Notes: a model not told the origin generated them from the letters alone. DNA of 64,000 nucleotides from Diprion similis (GCF_021155765.1 NC_060115.1:13496493-13560492); one strand, 5' to 3'; shown: positions 23,313-35,261, counted from the stretch's first letter. Numbers and translations are program-made.

Positions 23313-25734
23313 TTATATCTCGTTACAATATCTTTTATAATTGTACTTCTTCACCCCAAATTCCTTACAAGCCGCAATTATTTCCTGAAGTGCAGTCTGT
23401 TGAGTGGCTGGAATTTTTAGTTTTGAACATCTATCGATTAAAGTTTGATTACGAATGAGAGCAATTTCAGCAGCTTGTTCTTTCAAACTTCCCTCCAATA
23501 GGTGGATACGTTTGCGGGTTCTTTGCTGAATTCGTCTGATACGTTCATTCTTTTCCGCAATGCGTTTACTTTCCTTTGGTCAATAGGGTTGGAAGCTTGA
23601 TGGACACGTTTCAATGATTTTTCCGGTTTCGATCTCGATTCTCTCTTTAGGACTACAGCCCTCATTTTAATGCAGCAAGCACATCTTTTCCTTTTCGAGA
23701 TCAAAGTGCAATCTCGGGCATGCCAATGTTCGACGCCATCTTTGAAGACGCTGTTTAATGACAGATGATGCTCGTTGATAGAGCCGAGACCATTGCAGAA
23801 AATCATATTCTTGAAGTTCTCCAAAGCTTGCGGTAGTAAGTCCATGCTATCCAAGACTTGCGGGTGTTTACATTCATGCACGTCCACGACACGCCCGTAT
23901 ACAAAATAACGCGGCTGTTTGTTGGGGTCCAGCTTGACCAGTCTTTGTATGACCGGTACATTTTCGCCGTTGTTGACCTTAGATGTAGCGTATGAAAAAA
24001 GAACACCCGCGTTATCTATGCTCAATCCACCAACAGTCCACGACTTCGGTATTAAGATGGATTCATTGCTCCCTTCAATAGTACCTGTACAAACAGAAAT
24101 AAACTGAAATTCCTGAATAAATAACACATTTAACCATAGACTGGTCACCATAAGCGACCTAACGAGTTTGGTCGGGTGATGAGGGATTCGCAGCTGTATT
24201 ATCTCTCTCTACACTGGCCGAGCGCGTTGAGCATGTTTTTGGCAACGCCGCTCATTAGATAATTTCATTTAGTATCAGAAAAATGCTATCAGTTCATAGA
24301 ATTTATTTTATTTCTCTTCAAAATTTGCAGGATACGTAATTGAAAAAATATAATAGTTTCTTAAACATCTCAACGACAAAAGTAAAATTTTTTTCAAGAT
24401 TTTCCAATTAACCGATTGTTCATTGAAAAAAACAGCGAAATGCGACGCCACGCTCACAGGGTGACCAGTCTAGGGTTGAGGATGTACGAGTTGAATAGTT
24501 CCAGCCAAAAATTGTATCTAATTGGAATAATATCGTAATACAGCGATTCACTAAAAATCTGATGAAAATCAGTAACATTAGGCATGCTTCGAATAATAAT
24601 CAACAATAATATGGTTCAATGGTTTTGATGAATTATTGAAATTATAAATTACTCAACAATTAATCTGTTAGTTTTTCTTGTCCGTATTACACTAGTCGAG
24701 TATGGTAATTTTTTCCAATGCTTATGATGTTTTTTTCAAACTCATTAGCTTTCTAAAAAATCATTACACTCAATTATAGTATAGAAAAATTAACAGATTA
24801 ATTGTTGAGTAATTATATGTTTAAATAATTTGTCAAAAAGTATTAGACGATATTATTGTTGGTCACTGATGTTCATAGTATGGCGAATTTTTTATTGAAA
24901 CGGTTCGACTCACACATCGTTAACGGGGCTCTTTCATAGCACATTAGAACGCACACAATATCCACTGGACTTAATCAACTTATTTATTTTACAGTTCAAT
25001 TAACTGGAAACACTTACAGCTTAAAGTAACTTCTGAAAAGTTAAATTTGCAGCCACTCGTTTGGGGGGTGCGAACATCTTGTATTGGTTCATTCTGCATC
25101 GGCTCAGCTGAATCATTCATTACGGGATCCAATGCCATTTCGTTGGTTGAAACATCTGTGAAAATAAAACAAACGTTTATATACTCACCCACCTTTATAT
25201 CTATTAGAGTTGATAATCATATTATTGCGAGTTCATTCGCATTTGAACCATTTCTTTCTGTTAGGAATTTTGTAGAAAGTTAATAAAATTTGGCGATAAC
25301 ATTCTTTAGCATCAATTATGGAGACATCATTTTTTTATTAAATTCCAAGCTTTTTAAAAGTTCCTGCGCTTTTAACACAGGCATCATCGCTGAGTATAAC
25401 CACGTCCTTAAAGTTTTCGTGTCATGGTATTTTATATAATTATAAATATGAGAGCACATTTTCATAAGAATATTATATATAATATATGTATACCTTGTAT
25501 GGAAGATCTTTCAATGGGGTCGTGATCAGAAGATGACAGAGTTTCAATTGCTACGGCAACCGGTGTACTCTCCGCTTCAACTGTTGGAGTCTCTTTCGTG
25601 ACACAATAATCGTGCCCCTTCCTATTGTGTTGTGCGATGAAGCCATCGGCAACATTGACATTGCCCAATTCATTGATGTTGTCAAATTCAGAAAGCACTG
25701 CCGAAGAGTCGAGACGAACACGGGAATACGGCGC
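23313..25734 (-). pseudogene. Spliced P-element-like transposase remnant, three exons
   Basis: Three minus-strand exons are joined by consensus sites with phase kept. First exon: 25734-25494 (acceptor TTTTTAAG|GCG; donor ACAAG|GTATAC). Second: 25155-25018 (acceptor TTTTCACAG; donor CT|GTAAGTG). Third: from 24084 (acceptor TTTGTACAG). Both introns are phase 1, and the frame stays open across both. The third exon encodes PKSWTVGGLSIDNAG, RYFVYGRVV, then WHARDCTL and CACCIKMRAVV, which I recall from the linker of THAP/P-type transposases. At about 23583 the frame shifts by one base into a basic coiled-coil (RIRRIQQRTRKRIHLLEG) ending at 23313, truncated before the catalytic domain. Splicing is seen directly; the family assignment is inference. 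Confidence 0.55.
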
Positions 25735-25869
25735 CTTAAAAAGCAGTCATTGTCATATTCAATTTAAAAAAATCAATGAACTGAACCGTACTGAACGCGC
25801 GGTAGAGCGGACGTACGAAAATCGTGCTCCACGGAATTCGAGCGCCAGGTCCTCCACCTCCTAGGAGGA

Positions 25870-25878
25870 GCGCATCTT
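25870..25878. other. Left 9-bp target-site duplication (GCGCATCTT)
   Basis: GCGCATCTT lies directly before the left inverted arm (ATGTGCGTGAAC) and is repeated exactly at 43892-43900 after the right arm. Nine base pairs is the duplication length of Mutator-like and foldback elements. Confidence 0.92.
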
Positions 25879-26720
25879 ATGTGCGTGAACTTAGCTGAGC
25901 AATGTTTGAATTGTTTAAAAAGGATTACTGTGCTGAGTCGTGCTATGCGTGTGCTGCCTTGTGCCGTAAATCAATGGTCAATATCTCAAAAAACCAACGA
26001 GATATCGTCAAAAAATGTTTTTTCGACTAGCTGAGCCATTAACGACAAGTTTAAATATTATGATTGTGCTGAGTAGATAAACGTGCACTGATTGTTGTGC
26101 CGCCAGAAAATTTTCTGTAAGTGCAGAGAATTTTGATATATTCGAATTTGAAAAAATGGCATCAGCTTCGCCTTGTGAAAATTGTTTAAAACAGATGATG
26201 GTGCCAGGTTGAGCTCCGTTTCTAGGACTTTGTGCCGAAAACCAGGGGTCGATAACTCGAACCGCCTTCAAAAAATTAACAAAAACAGTTTTGTGGCACT
26301 TCGTTAATAAGAAAATTGAAAAATTTAGAAAAGTCTAACTTTCACAACTGTGCAGGATTGTGCTGGCAACGCTGAGCAACTTTGTCTTCTAAACATTTTT
26401 TGTCAGAACCCCTTTTTCCAAAATACAAGAAAGTCAAAAATTATAAAATTTCTCGGAACGCAGAAAGTTTAAATTGAACGATTGTGCTCGATTGTGCCGG
26501 TGATGCTGAGCTACTTTGCTTCCGGAACATTTTCTGTCGGAACCACGCTCTCCAAAATACAAGAAAGTCAAAAATTATAAAATTTCTCGAAAGGCAAAAA
26601 GTTTAAATTATTCAATTGTCCTCAATTGTGCCGGTGATGCTGAGCTACTTTGCTTCCAGAACATTTTCTGTCGGAACCACGCTTTCCAAAATACAAGATA
26701 GTAAAAAATTATAAAATGTT
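25879..26720 (+). repeat. Left inverted arm of the foldback element
   Basis: 25879-26410 is the reverse complement counterpart of 43349-43891. 26400-26720 holds about 2.5 direct repeats, each with CCAAAATACAAGAAAGTCAAA about 134 bp apart (near 26420, 26553, 26688), matching the units at 32620-34669 in reverse. Confidence 0.9.
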
Positions 26721-28040
26721 TATTTTGAACTTTAGAGCTCAAAAGGAAATGAACAAACTTATAGGGAAGCAAATTTTTGTCAATTATGGTCTTTAAATAG
26801 AAATTCATCATATAATTAATTTAATGAGTACTAACTTAGTAATATTTAATCAATTCTTTTTTAATGACCAAAACTGTCGGAAATTCAATTTCCTACACTT
26901 CATTCATGCCCTGGAGTTAAAAATAAACAAGATAATGCAATAGTTTCACTTCGTCGCTTTTTTCAGGTTCAATTTGAAGAATATTGATCTTTTAAAAAAA
27001 AAATAGTGAAGACCAAAGTTGTGGAAAATCGACTTTTCAACAAGTATTGTCTATAGAATTTTCGTTACAATTGGAAATGGCTGAGTTATTCAAGAAAAAA
27101 CGTAAATTCAAAATAGCGGACATAAGCATAAGCTAGATTTGGTTGCCATTCGAAATTGAGACGGCCCCCCCCCCCCCCCCCCCGCAACAGTAAAAACAAG
27201 AAAGAACGACGATGGAATTAGTGTTATATCAGGGCGATTTTTTAGACATAATGTAGTATGGGCTCTTATTCCATTACATTGTGTAGTCAGTAGAATTTAC
27301 TCTATTCATGTGTATACATTTTTACATGAGTCGTAGGCTACTCGGTATGTCGAGTAAACTATGTAGTATCAGCTCCAACTTCCAGGTTAAATGTACTTTT
27401 TTCAAACCTATATCCTTGCGTATCTGATTGCACAGATATCAGATAATGATAATGGTCGGATTAATCGCGTGTCGATAATACAACGTTCGATGGCGTATTG
27501 ATCAATACAAATTCAGAGAACATCCCATCATTCAAATTCAATTTAAAACTCTTATTTGAGTTTAATTGTAGTAAAAAAAAAGCGGATTATTGAGGATGAT
27601 AAAAATAAAAAATAAATGTCCACTATAGAAATTTATAGATTTTGATTGAAGCGTTCCACGTTTCGTTCAACGGGATTGATCTTTTTTTTCAATTCCTGTA
27701 GTCTAAATTGGATAAAATAATCACATCTTATTATAAATACAAAATTCCAGTATTAATAATATTCAAAGGTTAGAACACGATATTATTGTTTTACGAGAAT
27801 TATCAACAGTGCTTCCTCCATCCTCCCCGCTGTGCAAAGCGTTGCTCGGATATAGCAAAAAACATTTTTTCGGCCTGTGGTGGGGATGCGTTCCCTCGAT
27901 AGGTAGTCGTAGTGGGAGAGCGGTCGTAGTGGGGGGACTCATCGAGGTAGCGCGTCTCGTGAGCGACACTGGTCTCTCATGAAATAGACAGATATCATAC
28001 GACACATTTCCTTCGCGAGCGTTGCCAAAACAGCAGTATT
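26721..28040. other. Non-coding interior between left arm and transposase gene
   Basis: AT-rich, with no gene. A run of about 18 C (27166-27183) stands out. The last few hundred bases before the ATG at 28041 should contain the promoter of the transposase gene, but no specific element is recognised. Confidence 0.55.
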
Positions 28041-28610
28041 ATGGTCCCGAAAAGTTCACACAAACCACCGACTCCACCTGATCCACCAAAAATCGCTTAC
28101 CTAAAGATCCTTTTACAGCTCCCGGAATTCCGAGATGTAATAACATCTGATGGAAAGGTTGTTATTCCGACAACAAAAATCTTTGATCAAATTTCAGAGG
28201 CGATTGGTCCTGATCCTGTCCTCAAAATGACACCCAAAAATATATATACGGTACTGAAATTAAATCGCTACAGTATCTATGCGGACCTACTACGCGAGCG
28301 CAACATAGATGTAGAGCTGAATGCTTCTCTGGCGAACTGCAGCGCTGATGATTCTGTCAATAATGCTACCAAGACCGAATTTACTATTGACGTGACTGAC
28401 GTGTGGGACAAGATGGCTCCCGAAGAGGTGCACTACAGATTGAAAGATCGTCGACAGCGCATAGTATATAAATTAAAACGACGTTCTTGGACGAATCTCT
28501 TATCCGCCGCAATGTATAAAAAAACTGAAATACCGTGTGCGTTAGCTTTCAAAGTCAGTCAACATGACAGTCAGCGGTTTCTTTGCTACAGTATCCGCTG
28601 GATGTTCTGA
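28041..28610 (+). CDS. N-terminal part of the foldback transposase (first frame)
   Basis: 189 codons from ATG at 28041, beginning MVPKSSHKPPTPPDPPK and continuing with helical, charged sequence. In relatives this region precedes a Cys-rich segment and the transposase core within one protein. Here the coding sense passes to the next frame near 28575: this frame gives a divergent tail (QRFLCYSIRWMF), while the downstream frame starts GFFATVSAGCSECG. The two frames overlap by 47 bp. A one-base indel is most likely; a programmed shift at a TTTCTTT run cannot be excluded. No domain that I can name. Confidence 0.6.
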   Translation: MVPKSSHKPPTPPDPPKIAYLKILLQLPEFRDVITSDGKVVIPTTKIFDQISEAIGPDPVLKMTPKNIYTVLKLNRYSIYADLLRERNIDVELNASLANCSADDSVNNATKTEFTIDVTDVWDKMAPEEVHYRLKDRRQRIVYKLKRRSWTNLLSAAMYKKTEIPCALAFKVSQHDSQRFLCYSIRWMF

Positions 28611-31350
28611 ATGCGGTTGTACATTTGAAGGGAAGATTATTCACGCTCCGACAGAAAGTGGAAAGATAATCATGGAGTGCATGGTTTATAATTTCGATCT
28701 GGACGTACGACATACCAAAAAACGACAATTAAACGGCGAGTTGAGAGAAGAAGTTGGAAATCAAATAGTCGAAGGGAATATGCAAGTATGCATGTGGCGG
28801 CGTAAAAGAGCCAACGAACTAATAAAAAACGTAGGAGATCCCGAACCTGCACATTTATCCCGTAATAATACGATAAAGAAGTTGAAGCAGCAACAGATGG
28901 ACAAAGAACTTGGTCTTCCTACAAACGATATATTCATGAATCTTAGAGCTATGAAGTATGATTCTAAGTTCGAAGGTGCTATCCGATCGATTGGGTTGGA
29001 CCCCATCTTTGTTCACTACTGGACCACAGACCAGATGGCAATTTTTGACAAATTTTCAGATATTTTATACATAGACGCAACTGGATCTGTCATCAAGAAG
29101 ATTGAGTTACCGAATGGGAAATTATGCCCTCATTTATATTTATATCTAGCCGTTGGGCAAGTTGGCAATAAGACGGTGCCCCTGTTCCAAGGCCTATCCT
29201 CTGTTCAAAATTCGAACGCGATATTATTTTTGATTAATGAGTTTCTGCGCCAGGGAGCATTACACAGACCTTCATTTCCAGGTCCCAAAGAAGTAGTCAC
29301 CGACTTTGATAAGGCTTTGCTCGGCGCGGTTAGTAGGGCCTGTGCTTTGCAACCGTCATTGAAAATGTATTTAAATACATGTTGGGACCTTGTATGCGGA
29401 AAAAATACCACTATTCCGCGTTGTCTACTACGGCTGGATATTTGCCATTTTATGAATATCGTTCCGAGATGGAAATGCTTCACTGGTAAGCCGTCGAGAG
29501 TGAGAAAAATGTTCCTGCGTTCGGTCGGAATGTTACGAAGGCAGAATACTTTCGATGAATTTGAAAAAATTGCTAAGGCAATCCTGACGCTGTCCTTGAG
29601 TCAAAATCAAGGCTGTGGGACCTTAGCGGATATAGCGAGGTCCGAGTTAACAGACTGCATCACGGGTAAAAATGTTTCGGACCAGGTTGATATACCGGAG
29701 ACTTCAGCGTCCGAGGAAGAAGTACCACCTGAAAGAAGTATGGACGACGATTACTTGACTGCAACAAATACCTGGAAATGGGCTGATCAATTATATAAGA
29801 ACTGCCTTTCGGAATTGCAAAATGAAACCGAGTCTCACGACGTAAATGGTTTTCATTGTCCCGGGTTTGCTAAAAAACTGAAGAATTTGCTACCTTACTT
29901 CCCGTTGTTCAGTGAAGTGATGCCTGATATTTTTGGATACGGATCTACAAATGCGACCTCAGCGGCTGTTGAATCCGAATTCAATGATTTAAAAAATCGC
30001 GTATTTCGTAACATTGGGCTGCCATTAAGGGTCGATAAGTTTGTTGCACGGCACTTGGCATCTATTCCGGGAAATCTAAAACTGGCAATGGCAGGCCAAT
30101 ATGAGCAAATCAATCTTGATGCGTTGTCTGCTCCGAAAGATGACGTACCACACGGTGAGCCCACGGATGAACTGTACCCTGTCCCTTTAACGCACGCTGC
30201 TCAGCGAAAAGCGTCAAATGTATCAAACGATGATGACATTCAGATGGACGCGATAAATGAACTTAACGAGGAACAAAATTGGCGGAACAAAAATGACAAA
30301 CCGCACAAAATATTAAAAGACACCGACCCTGACCCTCATAATTCAGAGGACCCTTCGCGTACTGTAGAACAAAATCTGATGGAACAGACATGTGACGATG
30401 TGACTGTAACGTATGCAGTATCAGACGTAGAAACTAAACAGCCTGGCATGAAAAAAAATAAAAAATCAAACAAAAGGGTCCCATACACTGAGCCGTTTTC
30501 TGGATTTGTATCCTCCCACGCAAAGTACACAAAGTTACCACTCATGGCAAATGGTAATCTTTGCCCGTACGTACGCGATGATTTGAACACAACAGTTATT
30601 GTGATAAACACCTGCGGTTTCAACAGTTTGTGTCAAATCTTTGCTAAGGCGTCGGTGGATAACGTCATTTATCGTGACGCCATGACAAACATGCAGTCTG
30701 GGATATTTTCATGCGTGAACATATTAATATCGAACGGATTGTGTGTTAAACTCTGTAAAGAACGTGCAAGGGTGTTAAGGGGTTTATCTCAGCTCAAACA
30801 TACAACGGGCCGCAATGGCGTAATTAAAGTAAACGCTGACTCGACTCTCTACAATTTAGCCACTTACCTACTTGAAAATGACCCAAGTTGTGTGCAACGT
30901 ACGAAGTGTTTAATTTGTGGTACAAAAAACGAACGTAAGTATCCCGTGCAAACCACGAACTTCGACATCTTATGCAATGAAGGGGTCAGTCACTTATCGC
31001 AGGCTATAGACGAGAGTCGAAATGCTCCTCAATCGTGCTGCGGAAAAGGTCCGAGCATTGAAGTCACTTATGGTCCACATATTGTATGCGAGGTAGACTG
31101 TGGTAAATTAACAAAAACTGCCCTAGCTGAGTTTCCCAATCAGATTACACCTGCTAAAGCACGCACGTATCGCCTCGCTGGCGTGATTGCATACACAGGA
31201 TCGAGAAGAGTTACATCAACAGGGCATTATATTGCATATCTCAAAACCGAAGATAATTGGTTGATTTATAACGACAACGTAAAGCACTCGGAGATAGTGG
31301 ATTATGATACACAAGTAGATGCCCACATTTGTGTATACGTCATAACCTAG
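28564..31350 (+). CDS. MULE-type transposase with C-terminal USP-like cysteine protease domain
   Basis: 928 codons, uninterrupted. Residues 14-19 form a small Cys cluster (CSECGC). The transposase core follows: YIDATG (D171), VTDFDKA (D247), CHFMN (about 294-298) and AAVESEFNDLK (E470), a MULE DDE arrangement. A charged linker spans about 540-640. The C-terminus resembles a ubiquitin-specific protease (peptidase C19): Cys box NTCGFNSL (C684), zinc-type Cys pairs at 782/785 and 825/826, and His box TGHYIAY (H888) followed by WLIYND (904). The transposase would cut and join element ends. The protease-like part would be a deubiquitinase or a ubiquitin binder; its activity is untested. It lies centrally between the inverted arms and is the likely mobiliser of the foldback element. 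Confidence 0.85.
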   Translation: MTVSGFFATVSAGCSECGCTFEGKIIHAPTESGKIIMECMVYNFDLDVRHTKKRQLNGELREEVGNQIVEGNMQVCMWRRKRANELIKNVGDPEPAHLSRNNTIKKLKQQQMDKELGLPTNDIFMNLRAMKYDSKFEGAIRSIGLDPIFVHYWTTDQMAIFDKFSDILYIDATGSVIKKIELPNGKLCPHLYLYLAVGQVGNKTVPLFQGLSSVQNSNAILFLINEFLRQGALHRPSFPGPKEVVTDFDKALLGAVSRACALQPSLKMYLNTCWDLVCGKNTTIPRCLLRLDICHFMNIVPRWKCFTGKPSRVRKMFLRSVGMLRRQNTFDEFEKIAKAILTLSLSQNQGCGTLADIARSELTDCITGKNVSDQVDIPETSASEEEVPPERSMDDDYLTATNTWKWADQLYKNCLSELQNETESHDVNGFHCPGFAKKLKNLLPYFPLFSEVMPDIFGYGSTNATSAAVESEFNDLKNRVFRNIGLPLRVDKFVARHLASIPGNLKLAMAGQYEQINLDALSAPKDDVPHGEPTDELYPVPLTHAAQRKASNVSNDDDIQMDAINELNEEQNWRNKNDKPHKILKDTDPDPHNSEDPSRTVEQNLMEQTCDDVTVTYAVSDVETKQPGMKKNKKSNKRVPYTEPFSGFVSSHAKYTKLPLMANGNLCPYVRDDLNTTVIVINTCGFNSLCQIFAKASVDNVIYRDAMTNMQSGIFSCVNILISNGLCVKLCKERARVLRGLSQLKHTTGRNGVIKVNADSTLYNLATYLLENDPSCVQRTKCLICGTKNERKYPVQTTNFDILCNEGVSHLSQAIDESRNAPQSCCGKGPSIEVTYGPHIVCEVDCGKLTKTALAEFPNQITPAKARTYRLAGVIAYTGSRRVTSTGHYIAYLKTEDNWLIYNDNVKHSEIVDYDTQVDAHICVYVIT

Positions 31351-32619
31351 AGTATGGAGGCACGGGCATATATGTATATGACCTGTGGTCAAGTATCCAG
31401 ACATTTATTGAAAACTGAGCAATATTAAAAAAAAAAGTGAAAAAAGAGAAAGAAAGGTTAGAATGATGTAGCTTTACTCGTGGAATTCTTCCACAGCATA
31501 ATGATATAATTATATATGTATATCTAATAACCACGACAAATATACAACTTGTATTGATTACCTAAATGTTGAAAAATATTGAACCGAAAAAAAATGAAAA
31601 TAATTGGAAGAAACGTCAAAATAATGTAGCTCTACTCGTAGAATTCTCCCACAGCAAAATAATATAAATATAAAACTTTCATTAATTATATAAATATGCC
31701 ACAGTACGTGTTGCAATATTGAAAAATAATCAACCGAAAAAAAGTAAAAAAAATTCAAAATATAAATAAATAAAGTACGTTTAAAATAATGTAGCTCTAC
31801 TCGTAAAATAGAAAATATAGAACTTGAATTGATTATACGTATATCACAGCATGTGTTGAAGTGTTTCCAAAATGACCAAAAAATGAAAAAACGAAAAAAA
31901 AAAAAAAACTAAAAAAAACTTTAAAAAAAAAAAAAAACCTCTACGATAGCCATCACCTTGTCGATGGTGTGAAGGCTTAAGCTCGGTTGATTCCAGTCAA
32001 CTAAGCATGGTTAACAATATTCATTATTATTCATTACACCGACAAATATTTCAACAGGTTTCATTTGATAGTCAGCAGTTAGTTAGTTAGTTTATATTTG
32101 GTATCAATTCGCAAGTATTTTACGTGCGTGACTTTTCTTCAAGATTTCTCTCGGATTTTGAAATGAAGCTCTGTACGCTACAAAGATATCCAGCAACGTT
32201 TTGGAAAACATTGTTCCTTTTTGTTAGTTGTTGTGTGACCATTTTCACGTGGTTATGAAATGATAGTATCAAGCAGCATAGCTTTAACGGAAATAACAAT
32301 AATGGGTAAATCCAAATATGATAAGGATGGTCAATCCCATAGTGGAAATTATTTTCAACGTTAAATTTTGATTGATATACCATTATAGATACCAGTGTGA
32401 TATGCTCCAAGCAGAAAATATTGCAAAGTATTGTACTGATTATCGAAGTCTCTACGACGTGTAGATAGACGATAACTATATGACGATGAGTAAACTTAAA
32501 TGACTGTGGAGGCTTCCAACAGTAGGTTATGTATTATACCTGAAATAATCAGTCTGGAAAAGAATCATCATTTGTAATTGCAATTGACAATACATATTCA
32601 AAAATTTCAATGTTTGGGG
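31351..32619. other. AT-rich stretch downstream of the transposase gene
   Basis: Very AT-rich with A-runs near 31890-31935. A 160-bp unit recurs about three times (see separate entry). 32000-32600 shows no gene. Confidence 0.55.
31440..31880. repeat. Degenerate tandem repeat of about 160 bp, three copies
   Basis: ATAATGTAGCTCTACTCGTA-type phrases occur near 31460, 31622 and 31787, each followed by AT-rich spacer and ATTGA(T)TA(T). Part of the foldback element interior. Confidence 0.7.
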
Positions 32620-34669
32620 ATTTTTGGAATTTTATGATTTTAGGACTCTGTTGTATTTTGAAGAGCGTGGATTTGACAGAAGATGTTCTGGGGGTAAAGT
32701 TGCTCAGCATCGCCGGCACAATCGAGCACAATCAAATAATTCAAACTTTTAGCGTTTCGAGAAATTTTATAATTTTTGACTTTCTTGTATTTTGGAAAGC
32801 GTGGTTCCGACAGAAAACGTTCCGGAAGTAAAGTTGCTTAACATCGCCGGTAAAATCGAGCACAATCGTTGAAACTAAACTTGTTAGTTTCTAGGAATTT
32901 TCTAATTTTTGACTTTCTTGTATTTTGGAAAGCGTGGTTCCGACAGAAAATGTTCCGTGAGCAAAGTAGCTCAGTATCACCGGCACAATCGAGCAGAATC
33001 GTTCGATTTAAACTTTTTGCATTCCGAGAAATTTTATAAGTTTTGACTTTCTTGTATTTTGGAAAGCGTGGTTCCGACAGAAAATGTTCCGGAAGCAAAG
33101 TAGCTCAGTATCACCAGCACATTCGAGCACAATCGTTCAATTCAAACTTTTTGCGTTCCGAGAAATTTTATAAGTTTTGACTTTCTTGTATTTTGTAAAG
33201 CATGGTTCCGACAGAAAATGTTCCGGGAGCAAAGTAGCTCAGCATCGCCGGCACAATCGAGCACAATCGTTAAAACTAAACTTGTCACGTTTCGAGAAAT
33301 TTTATAAGTTTGACTTTCTTGTATTTTGGAAAGCGTGGTTCCGACAGAAAATGTTCCGGAAGCAAAGTAGCTCAGCATCGCCGGAAAAATCGATCACAAT
33401 CGTTGAAACTAAACTTGTTACGTTTCGAGAAATTTTATAATCTTTGACTTTCTTGTATTTTGGAAAGCGTGGTTCCGACAGAAAACGTTCCGGAAGTAAA
33501 GTTGCTTAACATCGCCGGTAAAATCAAGCACAATCGTTAAAACTGAACTTGTTACGTTTCTAGAAATTTTATAATTTTTGACTTTCTTGTATTTTGGAAA
33601 GCGTGGTTCCGACAGAAAATGTTCCGGAAGCAAAGAAGCTCAGTATCACCGGCACAATCGAGCACAATCGTTCAATTCAAACTTTTTGCGTTCCGAGAAA
33701 TTTTATTAGTTTTGACTTTCTGGTATTTTGGAAAGCGTGGTTCCGACAGAAAATGTTCCGGAAGCAAAGTAGCTCAGCATCGCCGGAAAAATCGAGCACA
33801 ATTGTTGAAACTAAACTTGTTACGTTTCGAGAAATTTTATAATCTTTGACTTTCTTGTATTTTGGAAAGCGTGGTTCCGACAGAAAACGTTCCGGAAGTA
33901 AAGTTGCTCAACATCGCCGGTAAAATCGAGCACAATCGTTAAAACTAAACTTGTTACGTTTCGAGAAATTTTATAATTTTTGACTTTCTTGTATTTTGGA
34001 AAGCGTGGTTCCGACAGAAAACGTTCCGGAAGTAAAGTTGCTTAACATCGCCGGCAAAATCGAGCACAATCGTTAAAACTGAACTTGTTACGTTTCGAGA
34101 AACTTTATAATCTTTGACTTTCTTGTATTTTGGAAAGCGTGGTTCCGGCAGAAAATGTTCCGAAAGCAAAGTAGCTCAGCATCGCCGGCACAATATAGCA
34201 CAATCGTTTAATTTGAACTTTTTGCGTTTCGAGAAATTTTATAAGTTTTGACTTTCTTGTATTTTGGAAAGCGTGGTTCCGACAGAAAATGTTCCGGAAG
34301 CAAAGTAGCTCAGCATCGCCGGAAAAATCGAGCACAATCGTTGAAACTAAGCTGGTTACGTTTCGAGAAATTTAGTAATCTTTGACTTTCTTGTATTTTG
34401 GAAAGCGTGGTTCCGACAGAAAACGTTCCGGAAGTAAAGTTGCTTAACATCGCCGGCAAAATCGAGCACAATCGTTAAAACTGAACTTGTTACGTTTCGA
34501 GAAACTTTATAATTTTTTACTTTCTTGTATTTTGGAAAGTGTGGTTCCGACAGAAAACGTTCCGGAAGTAAATTTGCTCAACATCGCCGGCAAAATCGAG
34601 CACAGTCGAATAATTTTAACTTTTTGCGCTTCAAGAAATTTTATAATTTTTTACTTTTTTGTATTTTGG
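32620..34669 (-). repeat. Right inverted arm, inner part: about 16 direct repeats of 134 bp
   Basis: The phrase CTTGTATTTTGGAAAGCGTGG recurs at nearly constant 131-135 bp steps (for example near 34125, 34259, 34393). Each unit also has ACAGAAAATGTTCCGGAAG and CAAAGTAGCTCAGCATCGCC. Two alternating unit flavours are visible (GTTCCGGAAGTAAAGTTGCT and GTTCCGGAAGCAAAGTAGCT). The last unit is interrupted by the gypsy element at 34670. Confidence 0.93.
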
Positions 34670-35261
34670 TGTGACGGGAGGTGAATCCCGCACTTAGTTT
34701 GGGGGGAGAGAGGAGGGAGACGAGAGACGGGGAAGAGAAACTGCACGTGCCGACGTTGTGAAAAATAAGGTATATCGTGTCTTTAATATGGCATTGATCT
34801 TACGAGCTACTTAACAAAGGGGGTCGGTCCCACGTGGCGGCTGGCCACGCCCCAGCCGGTTAGCGTGTTTCTTAAATCTAAATCCTTAAAAACTAATGAA
34901 TTAGTGCTAATGAACGTGTGAGTGAAAGGGGGGTGGATGTGTGTGTGAGCGTGTGGATGTGTAGGGGGACTGGGGGGGCGTGTGGGTGTGGATCGGATGG
35001 GTATGCAGGGGGTGGATGCAGTGATTGGCAGTGGCGGTGCGGTGCGTGGTTGGTGCACGGTAGAATGGATGTATTTCAGCTGACCTTTTCGCTCGTAACT
35101 GGAACTCCTGGGCGTCCGGCGTCGTACGTGGTTGGCACAAGAGTGCCTTCTCCGGCCGGCCCGGCGCGTCTTCGGGTGCGCCCGGGCCGGTTCGGCATTG
35201 TTCGGCCCCGCTCCGCGGGTTTGGGGCTTATTGTGACGTGCACGCGGGGTGCAACGTCACA
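34670..35261 (-). repeat. 3' LTR of the gypsy element
   Basis: 592 bp, starts TGTGACGGGAGG and ends CAACGTCACA. Identical to 42757-43348 except at one visible position. It is the 3' LTR because the genes read on the minus strand. Confidence 0.97.

Noticed and set aside
27166..27183. Poly-C run as a functional element
   Set aside because: A homopolymer of this length may be a slippage or assembly artefact; no partner structure seen.
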